A stretch of 6,026 nt of DNA from Nitrospirota bacterium (GTDB taxonomy: Bacteria; Nitrospirota; Nitrospiria; Nitrospirales; UBA8639). Both the position numbers and the translations under genes were made by a program. Positions 1-5,730 of this stretch are shown piece by piece. The notes below the pieces were generated by a model, which worked only from the letters and a program-made list of their open reading frames with translations, was not told the origin of the DNA and searched no databases. Location: NCBI GenBank assembly GCA_003233615.1, contig QIMB01000355.1, forward strand, positions 1-6,026. Reading direction: 5' to 3'. Position 1 is the stretch's first letter. Every line of letters starts with the position of its first letter.

Positions 1-58
1 GTGACGAGTCTTGTGGGTAAGAACAAACAACCCATTTGTGTCGCTGTTGAGCATTCAG

Positions 59-85
59 GGATCATGCTGAATGTATGGTTCGAGC
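59..85 (+). repeat. Left terminal inverted repeat of copy A
   Basis: It begins GGATCATGCTGAA and ends ATGGTTCGAGC. It pairs with 270-296, with mismatches at five positions. The 8-bp direct repeat GCATTCAG lies immediately outside it at 51-58. Confidence 0.72.
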
Positions 86-269
86 TCTGCGATGTTGCTC
101 AGGCCCTCAGAGGCTCCGTTCCTCATCGTGTCATCCAGAGCCCTTCGGCATACTCAGGATAGATTCCGCCCGGCGGAGTCGAAGGATCTCGCCCAGTCCA
201 ACCAGACCATGGCTCAGCCAGATTCGTCGTTGCTCTCAAAATGACTACGTGGAGGCAGAGCCTTCTAGG

Positions 270-296
270 GCTCGAACCATAATTTCTGTATGATCT
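270..296 (-). repeat. Right terminal inverted repeat of copy A
   Basis: Read on the minus strand it begins AGATCATACAGAAATT and ends ATGGTTCGAGC, matching the left end. The outermost base differs from the GG start of the other three ends. GCATTCAC at 297-304 is the matching target-site copy. Confidence 0.72.
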
Positions 297-462
297 GCAT
301 TCACTCTTGCCATGATCAACTTCGGCCATAGCAAGCGACCTCAGTAGCTCCAGGGTTTCTCTGCATGTGGCGTAAGAAGCAGAAAATTTGCTCGTGTATG
401 TGATGAATCGGTGTGGGAATGAATGGATCACACAGAAATCATGGTTGTGAGCGGGTAGTTTT

Positions 463-783
463 TCAAGACTTCAAGCTTTCAATTTCTAACGTGATGAGAA
501 AAGGTATTGTTTCTAATGTGTTGTGATGAAGCTTCTGTGAGTGTGGCTCCAAGGGCTGTGTTGTTTGCATTTTGGCCTTACGCCGACTCTTCCGTTCATG
601 TGGGTGAATCATAGGTCCAGATATCCAACCGCAATTGATACACCGTTGTTCCTGTTCCCACAGCACACCTAATTGTCGTATGTCCATCATGTGAACACGT
701 ACGAGGCATCCATGGCACCGAATACACTTCGTCATCATCAAATCAGTTGGACTGGTGTGTTGCGTGAGGCTTTGTTTACTCAT
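463..783 (-). CDS. Small predicted zinc-ribbon protein, function unknown
   Basis: This encodes 106 residues with ATG at 783-781. An AAAGGAG ribosome binding site at 800-794 (minus strand) lies 10 bases upstream of this ATG, or 7 bases from an adjacent in-frame GTG at 786-784. A longer ORF starting at 813 would place the ribosome site inside the gene, so I reject that start. Cysteines pair as C20-x2-C23 and C48-x2-C51, with an extra C26, in a CIRCHGCLV...RCINCGW pattern. This spacing fits a zinc ribbon. The CxxCH string could suggest c-type haem, but there is no signal peptide. Residues 61-72 are basic (HERKSRRKAKM), and the tail after about residue 72 is low in conserved features and may be variable. 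Short proteins with this layout are, to my knowledge, common unnamed genes in Nitrospirota and Deltaproteobacteria. It stands alone between two MITE-like elements, and its partner and role are unknown. Confidence 0.68.
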   Translation of the reverse strand: MSKQSLTQHTSPTDLMMTKCIRCHGCLVRVHMMDIRQLGVLWEQEQRCINCGWISGPMIHPHERKSRRKAKMQTTQPLEPHSQKLHHNTLETIPFLITLEIESLKS

Positions 784-821
784 CACAATAACTCTCCTTT
801 CGGGTGTGCCCACTCTGTGCT

Positions 822-850
822 ATGACACAATGCTCTGTGAGACGTTTCAA
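822..850 (-). promoter_or_regulatory. Candidate sigma-70 promoter of the zinc-ribbon gene
   Basis: Read on the minus strand, TTGAAA (850-845) and TGTCAT (827-822) are separated by 17 bases, with four of six consensus matches each. Transcription would start near 815, leaving about 32 bases of leader that include the AAAGGAG site. This is a motif-based inference only. Confidence 0.35.
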
Positions 851-1182
851 AAAAAATGCGTATGCATCAAGTTGAAAAGCAATGATTGCGCCAAGTGTTT
901 TGTTGAAATGTAGGCGGCTCTTGTAGTCATAAAGACTGAGGATGTGACCCCAATGGTTTCCGAGCTAAGTTGTGTATATAGAACAAGAAAATCATGAGAA
1001 GTCTTGAGGGAAACTTATTGGAAAGTCATCTAGCAGGTGATTTTTTTGCGTAGGCGTCTAACGTATCTTTGATGGGAGAAATTTAAAAAAATACAAATGC
1101 TTTTGAAAAATTATAATTGTGCTTCTTCGTACATCATGCGAATGGCTACAATATTTGCGGAATGTGAAATCGTGATGCCCTC
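851..1182. other. AT-rich stretch without a recognised gene
   Basis: I see no ORF with a ribosome binding site and protein-like composition, no tRNA cloverleaf and no strong hairpin on either strand. The stretch has several A and T runs (851-856, 1040-1047, 1084-1090). It is unlike the GC-richer MITE-like elements on either side of the region. The short ORF that begins at 1097 runs into the repeat element and is not supported. Confidence 0.5.
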
Positions 1183-1190
1183 TGATTTTG

Positions 1191-1219
1191 GGATCATACC
1201 GAAACCATGGTTCGAACCC
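1191..1219 (+). repeat. Left terminal inverted repeat of copy B
   Basis: It starts GGATCATACCGAAACC and continues ATGGTTCGAACCC. It pairs with 1415-1442 with four mismatches in the first 23 bases and a one-base gap further in. The 8-bp TGATTTTG lies directly outside it. Confidence 0.76.
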
Positions 1220-1414
1220 TTCGACGTTGCTCAGGCCCTACGAGGCTTCGTTCCTCATCGTGTCATCCAGAGCGGAGCCTGGCGGAGTCGAAGGATCTCG
1301 CCCAGTCCACGTACACCATGCTTGCCCTGAGCGCAGTCGAAGGGGCTCAGCCAGATGCTTCGCGCTGCTCAGCATGACAAGTTGGTTGACGGAATCTCCT
1401 TGCAGACACTGTAT

Positions 1415-1442
1415 GGGTAGAACCATAATTTCCGTCTGATCC
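1415..1442 (-). repeat. Right terminal inverted repeat of copy B
   Basis: Read on the minus strand it starts GGATCAGACGGAAATT and continues ATGGTTCTACCC. It also resembles the right end of copy A, sharing the GAAATTATGGTTC core. The second copy of TGATTTTG follows at 1443-1450. Confidence 0.76.
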
Positions 1443-1631
1443 TGATTTTGTCAAGAAAGTGAAATCCTCTATTTCGAACCGTAGGCTTTGCTGTACATGA
1501 AATCATCATATGTAGTGCTGAGATCATTTTCTTACCCTAGCTTTTGGTGCCTATTGTGATTTTGCTACAACCCATGTCGTTTGTTGGCACTAACACATTG
1601 TTTTTTCACGTGTTTTAGTCTGGATTTCTGA

Positions 1632-1660
1632 TTGCATGTTTGTGGGATGAGCCGTAAAAT
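1632..1660 (+). promoter_or_regulatory. Candidate sigma-70 promoter of ndk
   Basis: TTGCAT (1632-1637) and TAAAAT (1655-1660) are 17 bases apart. The -10 box matches the consensus at five of six positions, the -35 only at three. Transcription would start near 1667, about 40 bases before the ndk ATG. The prediction is from motifs only. Bases 1451-1631 hold no gene I can recognise. Confidence 0.4.
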
Positions 1661-1707
1661 GATGGCTTCTCACTTACCTTATTTTTCCTTGGAAAGGATG
1701 TATTTGT

Positions 1708-2124
1708 ATGGCGGAGCGAACGTTAGCGATTATTAAGCCTGATGCGGTAGCTAAGCATGCGATTGGTGACATTACGCATCGGTATGAAGAAGCAGGCCTG
1801 TCTCCCAAAGCGATGCGTATGATGTGTTTATCGAAAACGTGTGCGGAGGGTTTTTATGCCGTGCATCGGGAACGCCCATTTTTTAACGATTTGACCACCT
1901 ATATGAGTTCAGGTCCAGTTGTGGTTGTGGTGCTGGAAGGGGCAGATGCCGTGAAGAAAAATCGAGATCTCATGGGCGCCACGGACCCAAAGAATGCCGA
2001 AGCGGGAACGATTCGTGCCGTACATGGCGCTTCGATTGAGGCGAATGCTGTGCATGGGTCTGATTCAGTCGAGAATGCGCAAATCGAAATTCGTTACTTT
2101 TTTGCGGAGTCTGAATTACGTTAA
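1708..2124 (+). CDS. ndk: Nucleoside diphosphate kinase
   Basis: Ndk is a cytoplasmic enzyme that moves the gamma phosphate of ATP to other nucleoside diphosphates through a phosphohistidine, keeping NTP and dNTP pools balanced. The protein has 138 residues, a usual length for bacterial Ndk. It starts with ERTLAIIKPDAV and contains EGFYAVHRERPFF, SGPVVVVVLEG, NRDLMGATDP and the signature NAVHGSDS. The catalytic histidine is H116. Nucleotide-binding residues at the expected places are K10, Y50, F58, R86, T92, R103 and N113. AAAGGA at 1693-1698, nine bases upstream, supports this ATG. One oddity is that residues 104-107 read AVHG, where most family members have ADFG, ADFA or similar, so AVHG occurs twice ten residues apart. 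A lipoprotein gene follows after 16 bases on the same strand, so the two are probably cotranscribed. Confidence 0.97.
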   Translation: MAERTLAIIKPDAVAKHAIGDITHRYEEAGLSPKAMRMMCLSKTCAEGFYAVHRERPFFNDLTTYMSSGPVVVVVLEGADAVKKNRDLMGATDPKNAEAGTIRAVHGASIEANAVHGSDSVENAQIEIRYFFAESELR

Positions 2125-2140
2125 GAGCGATTGAGGTCGT

Positions 2141-3703
2141 ATGGTGATGGTGTCTCACAGGCCTAAGAATTATTTTCACGCTGCAGTCGTGTGTCTACTG
2201 TGTGTTGGGATGCTTGCGGCGTGCGGACATACACGACCGGCGCAAGCACCACCGGTGATAGATAGTCTTCCGCCTATCGTTGAATCCAGCCCAAGTGCTG
2301 AGCATGTACGGGGACAGCAGGCCAAGAACATTCGCCGGATCCATGAACGGCTTTTCCAGGACGCGCAACACCATTTTGAGGTACGGGATTTTCAAGAGGC
2401 GATTCGAGAATTCACGAGATTATTAGCGTTGAATCCTCAACGTGATCTTGAAAAGGACGGGCATTGGTGGCTGGGACAATCATATGATCGCATGCAGGAT
2501 TGGGACGCTGCTCAAAATGAGTATCGCCTGTTGGCTTCGGCGCCAATTGGCCAACGTTATCAATCTCATTCCGCTCTGCGACTTAAAGAAATTCAAGGTT
2601 TGCTTGAGCAGCAGACGTTGCCTCCGAAGGATACCCAAGCCATACGGTTTACGTTAGGCCAATTGCCAGGGCCTGATGGGTTTGCTCAGGGTATACAAAA
2701 AATGAAGCACGATGGGGTGACGACCTTGCTGGTAGATTTAGGTTGCCAGAGAACCGCATTACAGAATGTGGCATCTGCGAATACACAGCAGCTTCCTGAA
2801 ATTGGTAAACTTCAAGCGTTGTTACGATTCTATGCCGAACGAAGTCATCGTGCCGGATTGTTGATGTATATCGGGGTGAATCTTCGCTGTTTGGGCAACT
2901 GGGCGCCAGCGCAACGTCAGTCATGGCACGATCGCAGATACCAAGCTGAGACGAGAACACTTCAAACGACGAAACAGTTTGATCTGTATCATCCGGCCTA
3001 CCAAGAATTCCTGACCAAGTTTCTGGCAAAACTCTGTCAAGAAGGCGTGGATGGCTTGGTGTTTTTGAATGATCATCCTCTAGGTATGTTTGACGGGGTG
3101 ACTCGAATAGGCGTGAAGCGGTTTGCGAAGCAATTTGGCGTCGTCTCTGACCCTTCTCAAATTTTCCATCAGGGATTTGATCCATTAGGTGCAGTCAAAG
3201 GTTCCAAGGGGCCTTTCCGGGCAAAAGGGGCGAAATCACAGGATTCCCTATTTTGGCGTTGGGCAGGTTGGAAGGCTCGTGAGCGTTTGACGATTCTTGA
3301 ATCGATGGTTGTTCGTCTTCGTGCGCAGTATTCTTCCGTGCAGTTTGGATTAGAATTGCATCCACATGGGTTCACGGATCCTGTCGGCGCGTTGGTGAAA
3401 TACGCTGAGGATTCGATGGATGCTGCAGGGCGCTCGTTTTCGTTTTTCTTTGTGCGGCCTGAGATTGATCGACGATCAACATTTACGGAGCAGACCGTAA
3501 TTGACAAGTTGCGACGCATTTCCACGAAAGCCGTGCTTGAGCGGTTGCTTCCTGTTGTTGATGATCCACGGCGAATATGGGTGAGTATGCCGGCAAAGGG
3601 TGCGCAGCGTCTTCGTCCTCAGGCGGCGGCGTCCGAGGTTTCTCCTCTGCGACACTTTCCTGCAGGCATTGGCGTCGTTCATGATCTTCGAGCGTTTTCG
3701 TAA
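2141..3703 (+). CDS. Lipoprotein: TPR-like region plus PgaB C-terminal-like glycoside hydrolase domain
   Basis: This encodes 520 residues. A lipoprotein signal peptide ends in the lipobox LAAC, so C28 would be lipidated and the mature protein attached to the periplasmic or outer-membrane face. Residues 29-58 form a proline-rich linker. Residues 60-158 are helical and TPR-like (HHFEVRDFQEAIREFTRLLALNP, with WWLGQSYDRMQDWDAAQNEY following). Residues 168-520 resemble the TIM-barrel domain of PgaB (GHL13/GH153 type): GVTTLLVDLG (192-201), FDLYHPAYQEFL (280-291), GVDGLVFLND (302-311), a W/K-rich helix (372-379), LELHPHG (404-410) and FFFVRP (435-440). PgaB relatives usually have paired acidic residues near 310-311; here they are N310 and D311. 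No NodB deacetylase domain is present. GAGG at 2133-2136 fits starts at 2141, 2144 (GTG) or 2147 (ATG), so the exact start is uncertain. A role in exopolysaccharide handling is inferred and activity is unproven. Confidence 0.75.
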   Translation: MVMVSHRPKNYFHAAVVCLLCVGMLAACGHTRPAQAPPVIDSLPPIVESSPSAEHVRGQQAKNIRRIHERLFQDAQHHFEVRDFQEAIREFTRLLALNPQRDLEKDGHWWLGQSYDRMQDWDAAQNEYRLLASAPIGQRYQSHSALRLKEIQGLLEQQTLPPKDTQAIRFTLGQLPGPDGFAQGIQKMKHDGVTTLLVDLGCQRTALQNVASANTQQLPEIGKLQALLRFYAERSHRAGLLMYIGVNLRCLGNWAPAQRQSWHDRRYQAETRTLQTTKQFDLYHPAYQEFLTKFLAKLCQEGVDGLVFLNDHPLGMFDGVTRIGVKRFAKQFGVVSDPSQIFHQGFDPLGAVKGSKGPFRAKGAKSQDSLFWRWAGWKARERLTILESMVVRLRAQYSSVQFGLELHPHGFTDPVGALVKYAEDSMDAAGRSFSFFFVRPEIDRRSTFTEQTVIDKLRRISTKAVLERLLPVVDDPRRIWVSMPAKGAQRLRPQAAASEVSPLRHFPAGIGVVHDLRAFS

Positions 3704-3765
3704 TCATTCACTCAATTGTCTTCTGAATGGAATCTTGAAGGAGCATGTTGTTTCCTCACTGTGCG

Positions 3766-3808
3766 GTCAATTGACTAAGGTCCCTGAGGTAAGAATAGAC
3801 AATATAAA
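3766..3808 (+). promoter_or_regulatory. Possible gcvH-lpdA promoter region with GTCAATTGAC palindrome
   Basis: The 158-base gap before gcvH is the only sizeable gap in the plus-strand run up to lpdA, so a promoter is expected here. TTGACT (3771-3776) matches the -35 consensus at five of six positions and lies within a perfect 10-bp palindrome, GTCAATTGAC (3766-3775), that could be an operator. The best -10-like string, TATAAA (3803-3808), is 26 bases away, which is too far for a standard pair. A weaker TAGACA (3796-3801) would give 19 bases. The region is therefore plausible but the promoter boxes are uncertain. Confidence 0.3.
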
Positions 3809-3861
3809 TAAGAGGGAATCGCTAAAGGGCATATCATGATTTTGAGAAAAAGGGGGTAGGA

Positions 3862-4245
3862 ATGGAACCGCAGGATTTACGGTATCACAAAGAACACGAA
3901 TGGATTCGAGTGGACGGTAAGAAAGCGACATTGGGTATCAGTAACTTTGCGCAAGATGCGTTGGGTGATGTCGTCTTTGTTGATCTCCCTGAAGTCGGGT
4001 CCACTCTTGCCGCAGATGCTGAGCTTGGGGAGGTTGAGTCGACGAAAGCCACGTCCACAATTTATTCGCCACTGACAGGAACAGTCGTTGAAGTGAATCA
4101 GGAGTTAGAGGAACATCCTGAATTTCTCAATCACGATCCCTATGGGCGCGGGTGGATTGCTGTGTTGGAACTGTCCAATCCTAGTGAAATTGATGCGTTG
4201 ATGACGGCTGAACAGTATGAAGCCTTTTTGACCTCTCAAGAGTAA
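3862..4245 (+). CDS. gcvH: Glycine cleavage system H protein (lipoyl carrier)
   Basis: GcvH carries the aminomethyl group and electrons on a lipoyl arm between the P, T and L proteins of the glycine cleavage complex in the cytoplasm. In some bacteria it also serves as a store or relay for lipoyl groups. The 127 residues are a usual length and are complete: YHKEHEWIRVDG (8-19), GISNFAQDALGDVVFVDLPEVG (25-46), the lipoylation site ESTKATS with lysine K62, then ELEEHPEFLNHDPYGRGWI (81-99). The canonical site is ESVKA, so S61-equivalent T replaces V, a mild change. An AGGGGG site at 3851-3856 lies five bases before the ATG. The stop codon shares a base with the lpdA start. No gcvT or gcvP is visible in the window; they may lie elsewhere, or this H protein may serve another lipoyl-dependent role. 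Confidence 0.96.
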   Translation: MEPQDLRYHKEHEWIRVDGKKATLGISNFAQDALGDVVFVDLPEVGSTLAADAELGEVESTKATSTIYSPLTGTVVEVNQELEEHPEFLNHDPYGRGWIAVLELSNPSEIDALMTAEQYEAFLTSQE

Positions 4246-5648
4246 TGGCTTCTCCACAACGAATCATCATTATTGGCGCGGGACCTGGTGGATATGTTGC
4301 CGCTATTCGTGCCGCGCAATTGGGCGCTCATGTCACGATTGTCGAAGGTCAAGCGGTGGGAGGCGTTTGCCTCAATTGGGGGTGTATTCCCAGTAAAACG
4401 TTATTGAATCTCGTGGATCTTGGCGAACGTGTTCGGCATGCGCAAGCCTGGGGGTTAACCTTTGATGGTTCGATCGGGTTTGATCTGAAACGGATGATGG
4501 CTCGGAAAAATGCTGTGGTGCAGTCGTTGGTCAAAGGCATTACCATTTTATTCAAACAATGGAAGATTCAGCATGTGACTGGACGAGGAGAGCTGGTCAA
4601 TGATCGGCAGGTTCGGGTTACCGATGTCGATGGTGCAACCAGGCTCTTGGATGCGGACGCCATTGTGTTGGCGACTGGGTCTTCGTGGCCACAACTCGCG
4701 CAATTTCCGATTGATGGACAGCAGGTCATTTCGAGTAAAGAGGCTTTGGAGCTTGTCGACATTCCCCGGAGTATTCTTATTGTTGGTGGAGGAGTTGAAG
4801 GCTGTGAGTTTGCCTGTCTATTCGGTGGACTTGGCAGCCATGTGACGCTCGTCGAAATGATGCCGACTGTGTTACCCACGGAAGATGAGGATACCGTGGC
4901 TATCCTGACACGTGAATTCAAAAAACGAAAAGTGCAATTATGTATGAATGCGACGATTCAAGACTGGCAAGCGGCTCCTGACAGTATCCAAGCGACCATA
5001 AGCTCAGGACAGACGGTTGTTGCGGAGAAGATGCTTATTTCCATAGGACGTCGTATGAATTCTGGTGGGTTAGGATTAGAGACGGTGGGCGTTCACACTG
5101 GAAGCCGGGATGAAATTCTGATCGATGATCATATGGAAACCTCGGTCCCTGGGGTCTATGCTATTGGCGATGTCACTGGGAAGTCTATGTTGGCTCATGT
5201 TGCGTCTGCGCAAGGGAAAGTGGCCGTGTCTCATGCGATGGGCATTTCTCAATCAATCAACTACGAAGTTATACCTGCGGGTATCTTTACGCTTCCGGAG
5301 ATTGGACGAGTTGGATTGACGGAGCAACAAGCACGTGAGCAAGGACTGCACACCACGGTCGGGCGTTTTCGCTACGGAGGACTTGGAAAAGCGCAAGCTG
5401 TTGGAGAAACGACAGGTCAGTTTAAAATCATTGCGGATGAATCATCCAAGAAGATCCTTGGTGTTCATATTATCGGGGCACATGCGGCTGATCTTATTCA
5501 CGAAGGCGCGTTGGCCATGCAAGGGGGCTTAACCGTGACGGATGTTGCTGAGATGATTCATGCCCATCCGACCTTATCAGAAGGACTGATGGAAGCTGCT
5601 GAAGACATGGTAGGGTTGGCCATACATCAAGCCCGAAAACGAACATGA
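4245..5648 (+). CDS. lpdA: Dihydrolipoyl dehydrogenase (E3 / L protein)
   Basis: This flavoenzyme reoxidises dihydrolipoyl groups with NAD+, serving the glycine cleavage complex and 2-oxoacid dehydrogenases. The 467 residues are a full length. The FAD-binding GxGxxG is G11-A-G13-P-G-G16, with acidic E34. The redox disulfide is C42/C47 in GGVCLNWGCIPSK. The NAD-binding motif GGGVEGCEFA is at 181-190 with E204 at the end of the next strand, where E185 takes a place often held by a hydrophobic or alanine residue. The second FAD motif is YAIGDV (305-310). The C-terminal interface holds HAHPTLSE (439-446) with catalytic H441 and E446. The ATG overlaps the gcvH TAA by one base (TAATG) and has only a weak AAGAG upstream, so translation probably depends on coupling to gcvH. 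That pairing suggests GcvH is a main substrate. Confidence 0.96.
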   Translation: MASPQRIIIIGAGPGGYVAAIRAAQLGAHVTIVEGQAVGGVCLNWGCIPSKTLLNLVDLGERVRHAQAWGLTFDGSIGFDLKRMMARKNAVVQSLVKGITILFKQWKIQHVTGRGELVNDRQVRVTDVDGATRLLDADAIVLATGSSWPQLAQFPIDGQQVISSKEALELVDIPRSILIVGGGVEGCEFACLFGGLGSHVTLVEMMPTVLPTEDEDTVAILTREFKKRKVQLCMNATIQDWQAAPDSIQATISSGQTVVAEKMLISIGRRMNSGGLGLETVGVHTGSRDEILIDDHMETSVPGVYAIGDVTGKSMLAHVASAQGKVAVSHAMGISQSINYEVIPAGIFTLPEIGRVGLTEQQAREQGLHTTVGRFRYGGLGKAQAVGETTGQFKIIADESSKKILGVHIIGAHAADLIHEGALAMQGGLTVTDVAEMIHAHPTLSEGLMEAAEDMVGLAIHQARKRT

Positions 5649-5651
5649 AAG

Positions 5652-5690
5652 CTCCCTCGCCCTTCCAGGGAGAGGTTTGGGGTGAGGGTG
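5652..5690. repeat. Stem-forming CCCTCGCCC / GGTGAGGG repeat after lpdA
   Basis: Starting three bases after the lpdA stop codon, this segment can fold in two exclusive ways. CTCCCT (5652-5657) can pair with AGGGAG (5667-5672). Alternatively CCCTCGCC (5654-5661) can pair with GGTGAGGG (5681-5688) through seven Watson-Crick pairs and one G-T pair. Similar CCTCTCCCTGG...GAGGGTGAGG strings occur as interspersed repeats in many environmental bacterial genomes. No T tract follows, so it is not a classic intrinsic terminator, though the stem could slow decay of the gcvH-lpdA transcript or reduce readthrough. Confidence 0.55.
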
Positions 5691-5730
5691 AAGACGTGTT
5701 GGATACTGAAAACACTCTAGAATATTGATC

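Larger units (their letters stand above)
59..296. mobile_element. MITE-like non-coding element, copy A
   Basis: This 238-bp element has imperfect terminal inverted repeats of 27 bp (22 of 27 positions match; the inner 11 bp, ATGGTTCGAGC against GCTCGAACCAT, are perfect). It is bordered by 8-bp direct repeats, GCATTCAG at 51-58 and GCATTCAC at 297-304 (7 of 8 match), which look like a target-site duplication. The interior shares long stretches with copy B, for example 172-200 is identical to 1281-1309, but differs in its middle. It holds the module CCCTTCGGCATACTCAGG (141-158) and a near-perfect palindrome TCCGCC-C-GGCGGA (165-177). I see no transposase and no convincing ORF, so movement would need an enzyme supplied elsewhere. 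The parent transposon family cannot be assigned from the ends alone. Bases 1-50 upstream hold nothing I can identify. Confidence 0.72.
1191..1442. mobile_element. MITE-like non-coding element, copy B
   Basis: This 252-bp element is a diverged relative of copy A in the same orientation. Its ends are GGATC and GATCC, and the terminal inverted repeats match at 19 of the first 23 bases. The direct repeat TGATTTTG is identical at 1183-1190 and 1443-1450, and the C before each copy also matches. An exact target-site duplication suggests this is the younger insertion. Inside, CCCTTCGACGTTGCTCAGG (1217-1235) is nearly the inverse of CCTGAGCGCAGTCGAAGGG (1326-1344). TGTCATCCAGAGCGGAG (1261-1277) is partly inverse to the segment ending GCTCAGCATGACA (1367-1379), so a single strand could fold into nested stems. 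ORFs crossing it on both strands read repeat sequence and have no convincing ribosome sites. Confidence 0.78.

Noticed and set aside
1..162. Open plus-strand frame from the window edge ending at TAG 160-162
   Set aside because: It could be the end of an upstream gene disrupted by copy A, but only about 19 codons lie before the element and they show no recognisable motif. The frame may be open by chance.
123..431. Minus-strand ORF of 102 codons
   Set aside because: It runs through copy A and its terminal repeat, has no convincing ribosome site and resembles no known protein. Similar spurious frames cross copy B.
709..726. CxxCH read as a c-type haem-binding site in the small minus-strand protein
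   Set aside because: There is no signal peptide for export, and a second CxxC pair 24 residues later fits a zinc ribbon better.
1097..1439. Overlapping plus-strand ORFs into and across copy B
   Set aside because: Their sequence is mostly the repeat element, read in two frames, with no protein-like conservation or ribosome site.
59..1442. A composite transposon, with the two elements carrying the zinc-ribbon gene between them
   Set aside because: Each element has its own flanking 8-bp repeat, while the outermost flanks (GCATTCAG on the left and TGATTTTG on the right) do not match. This fits two independent insertions.
2649..3185. Minus-strand ORF of 178 codons opposite the lipoprotein gene
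   Set aside because: It is fully antisense to a gene with a clear signal peptide and domain matches. Its translation has no recognisable domain, and it has no separate promoter that I can see.
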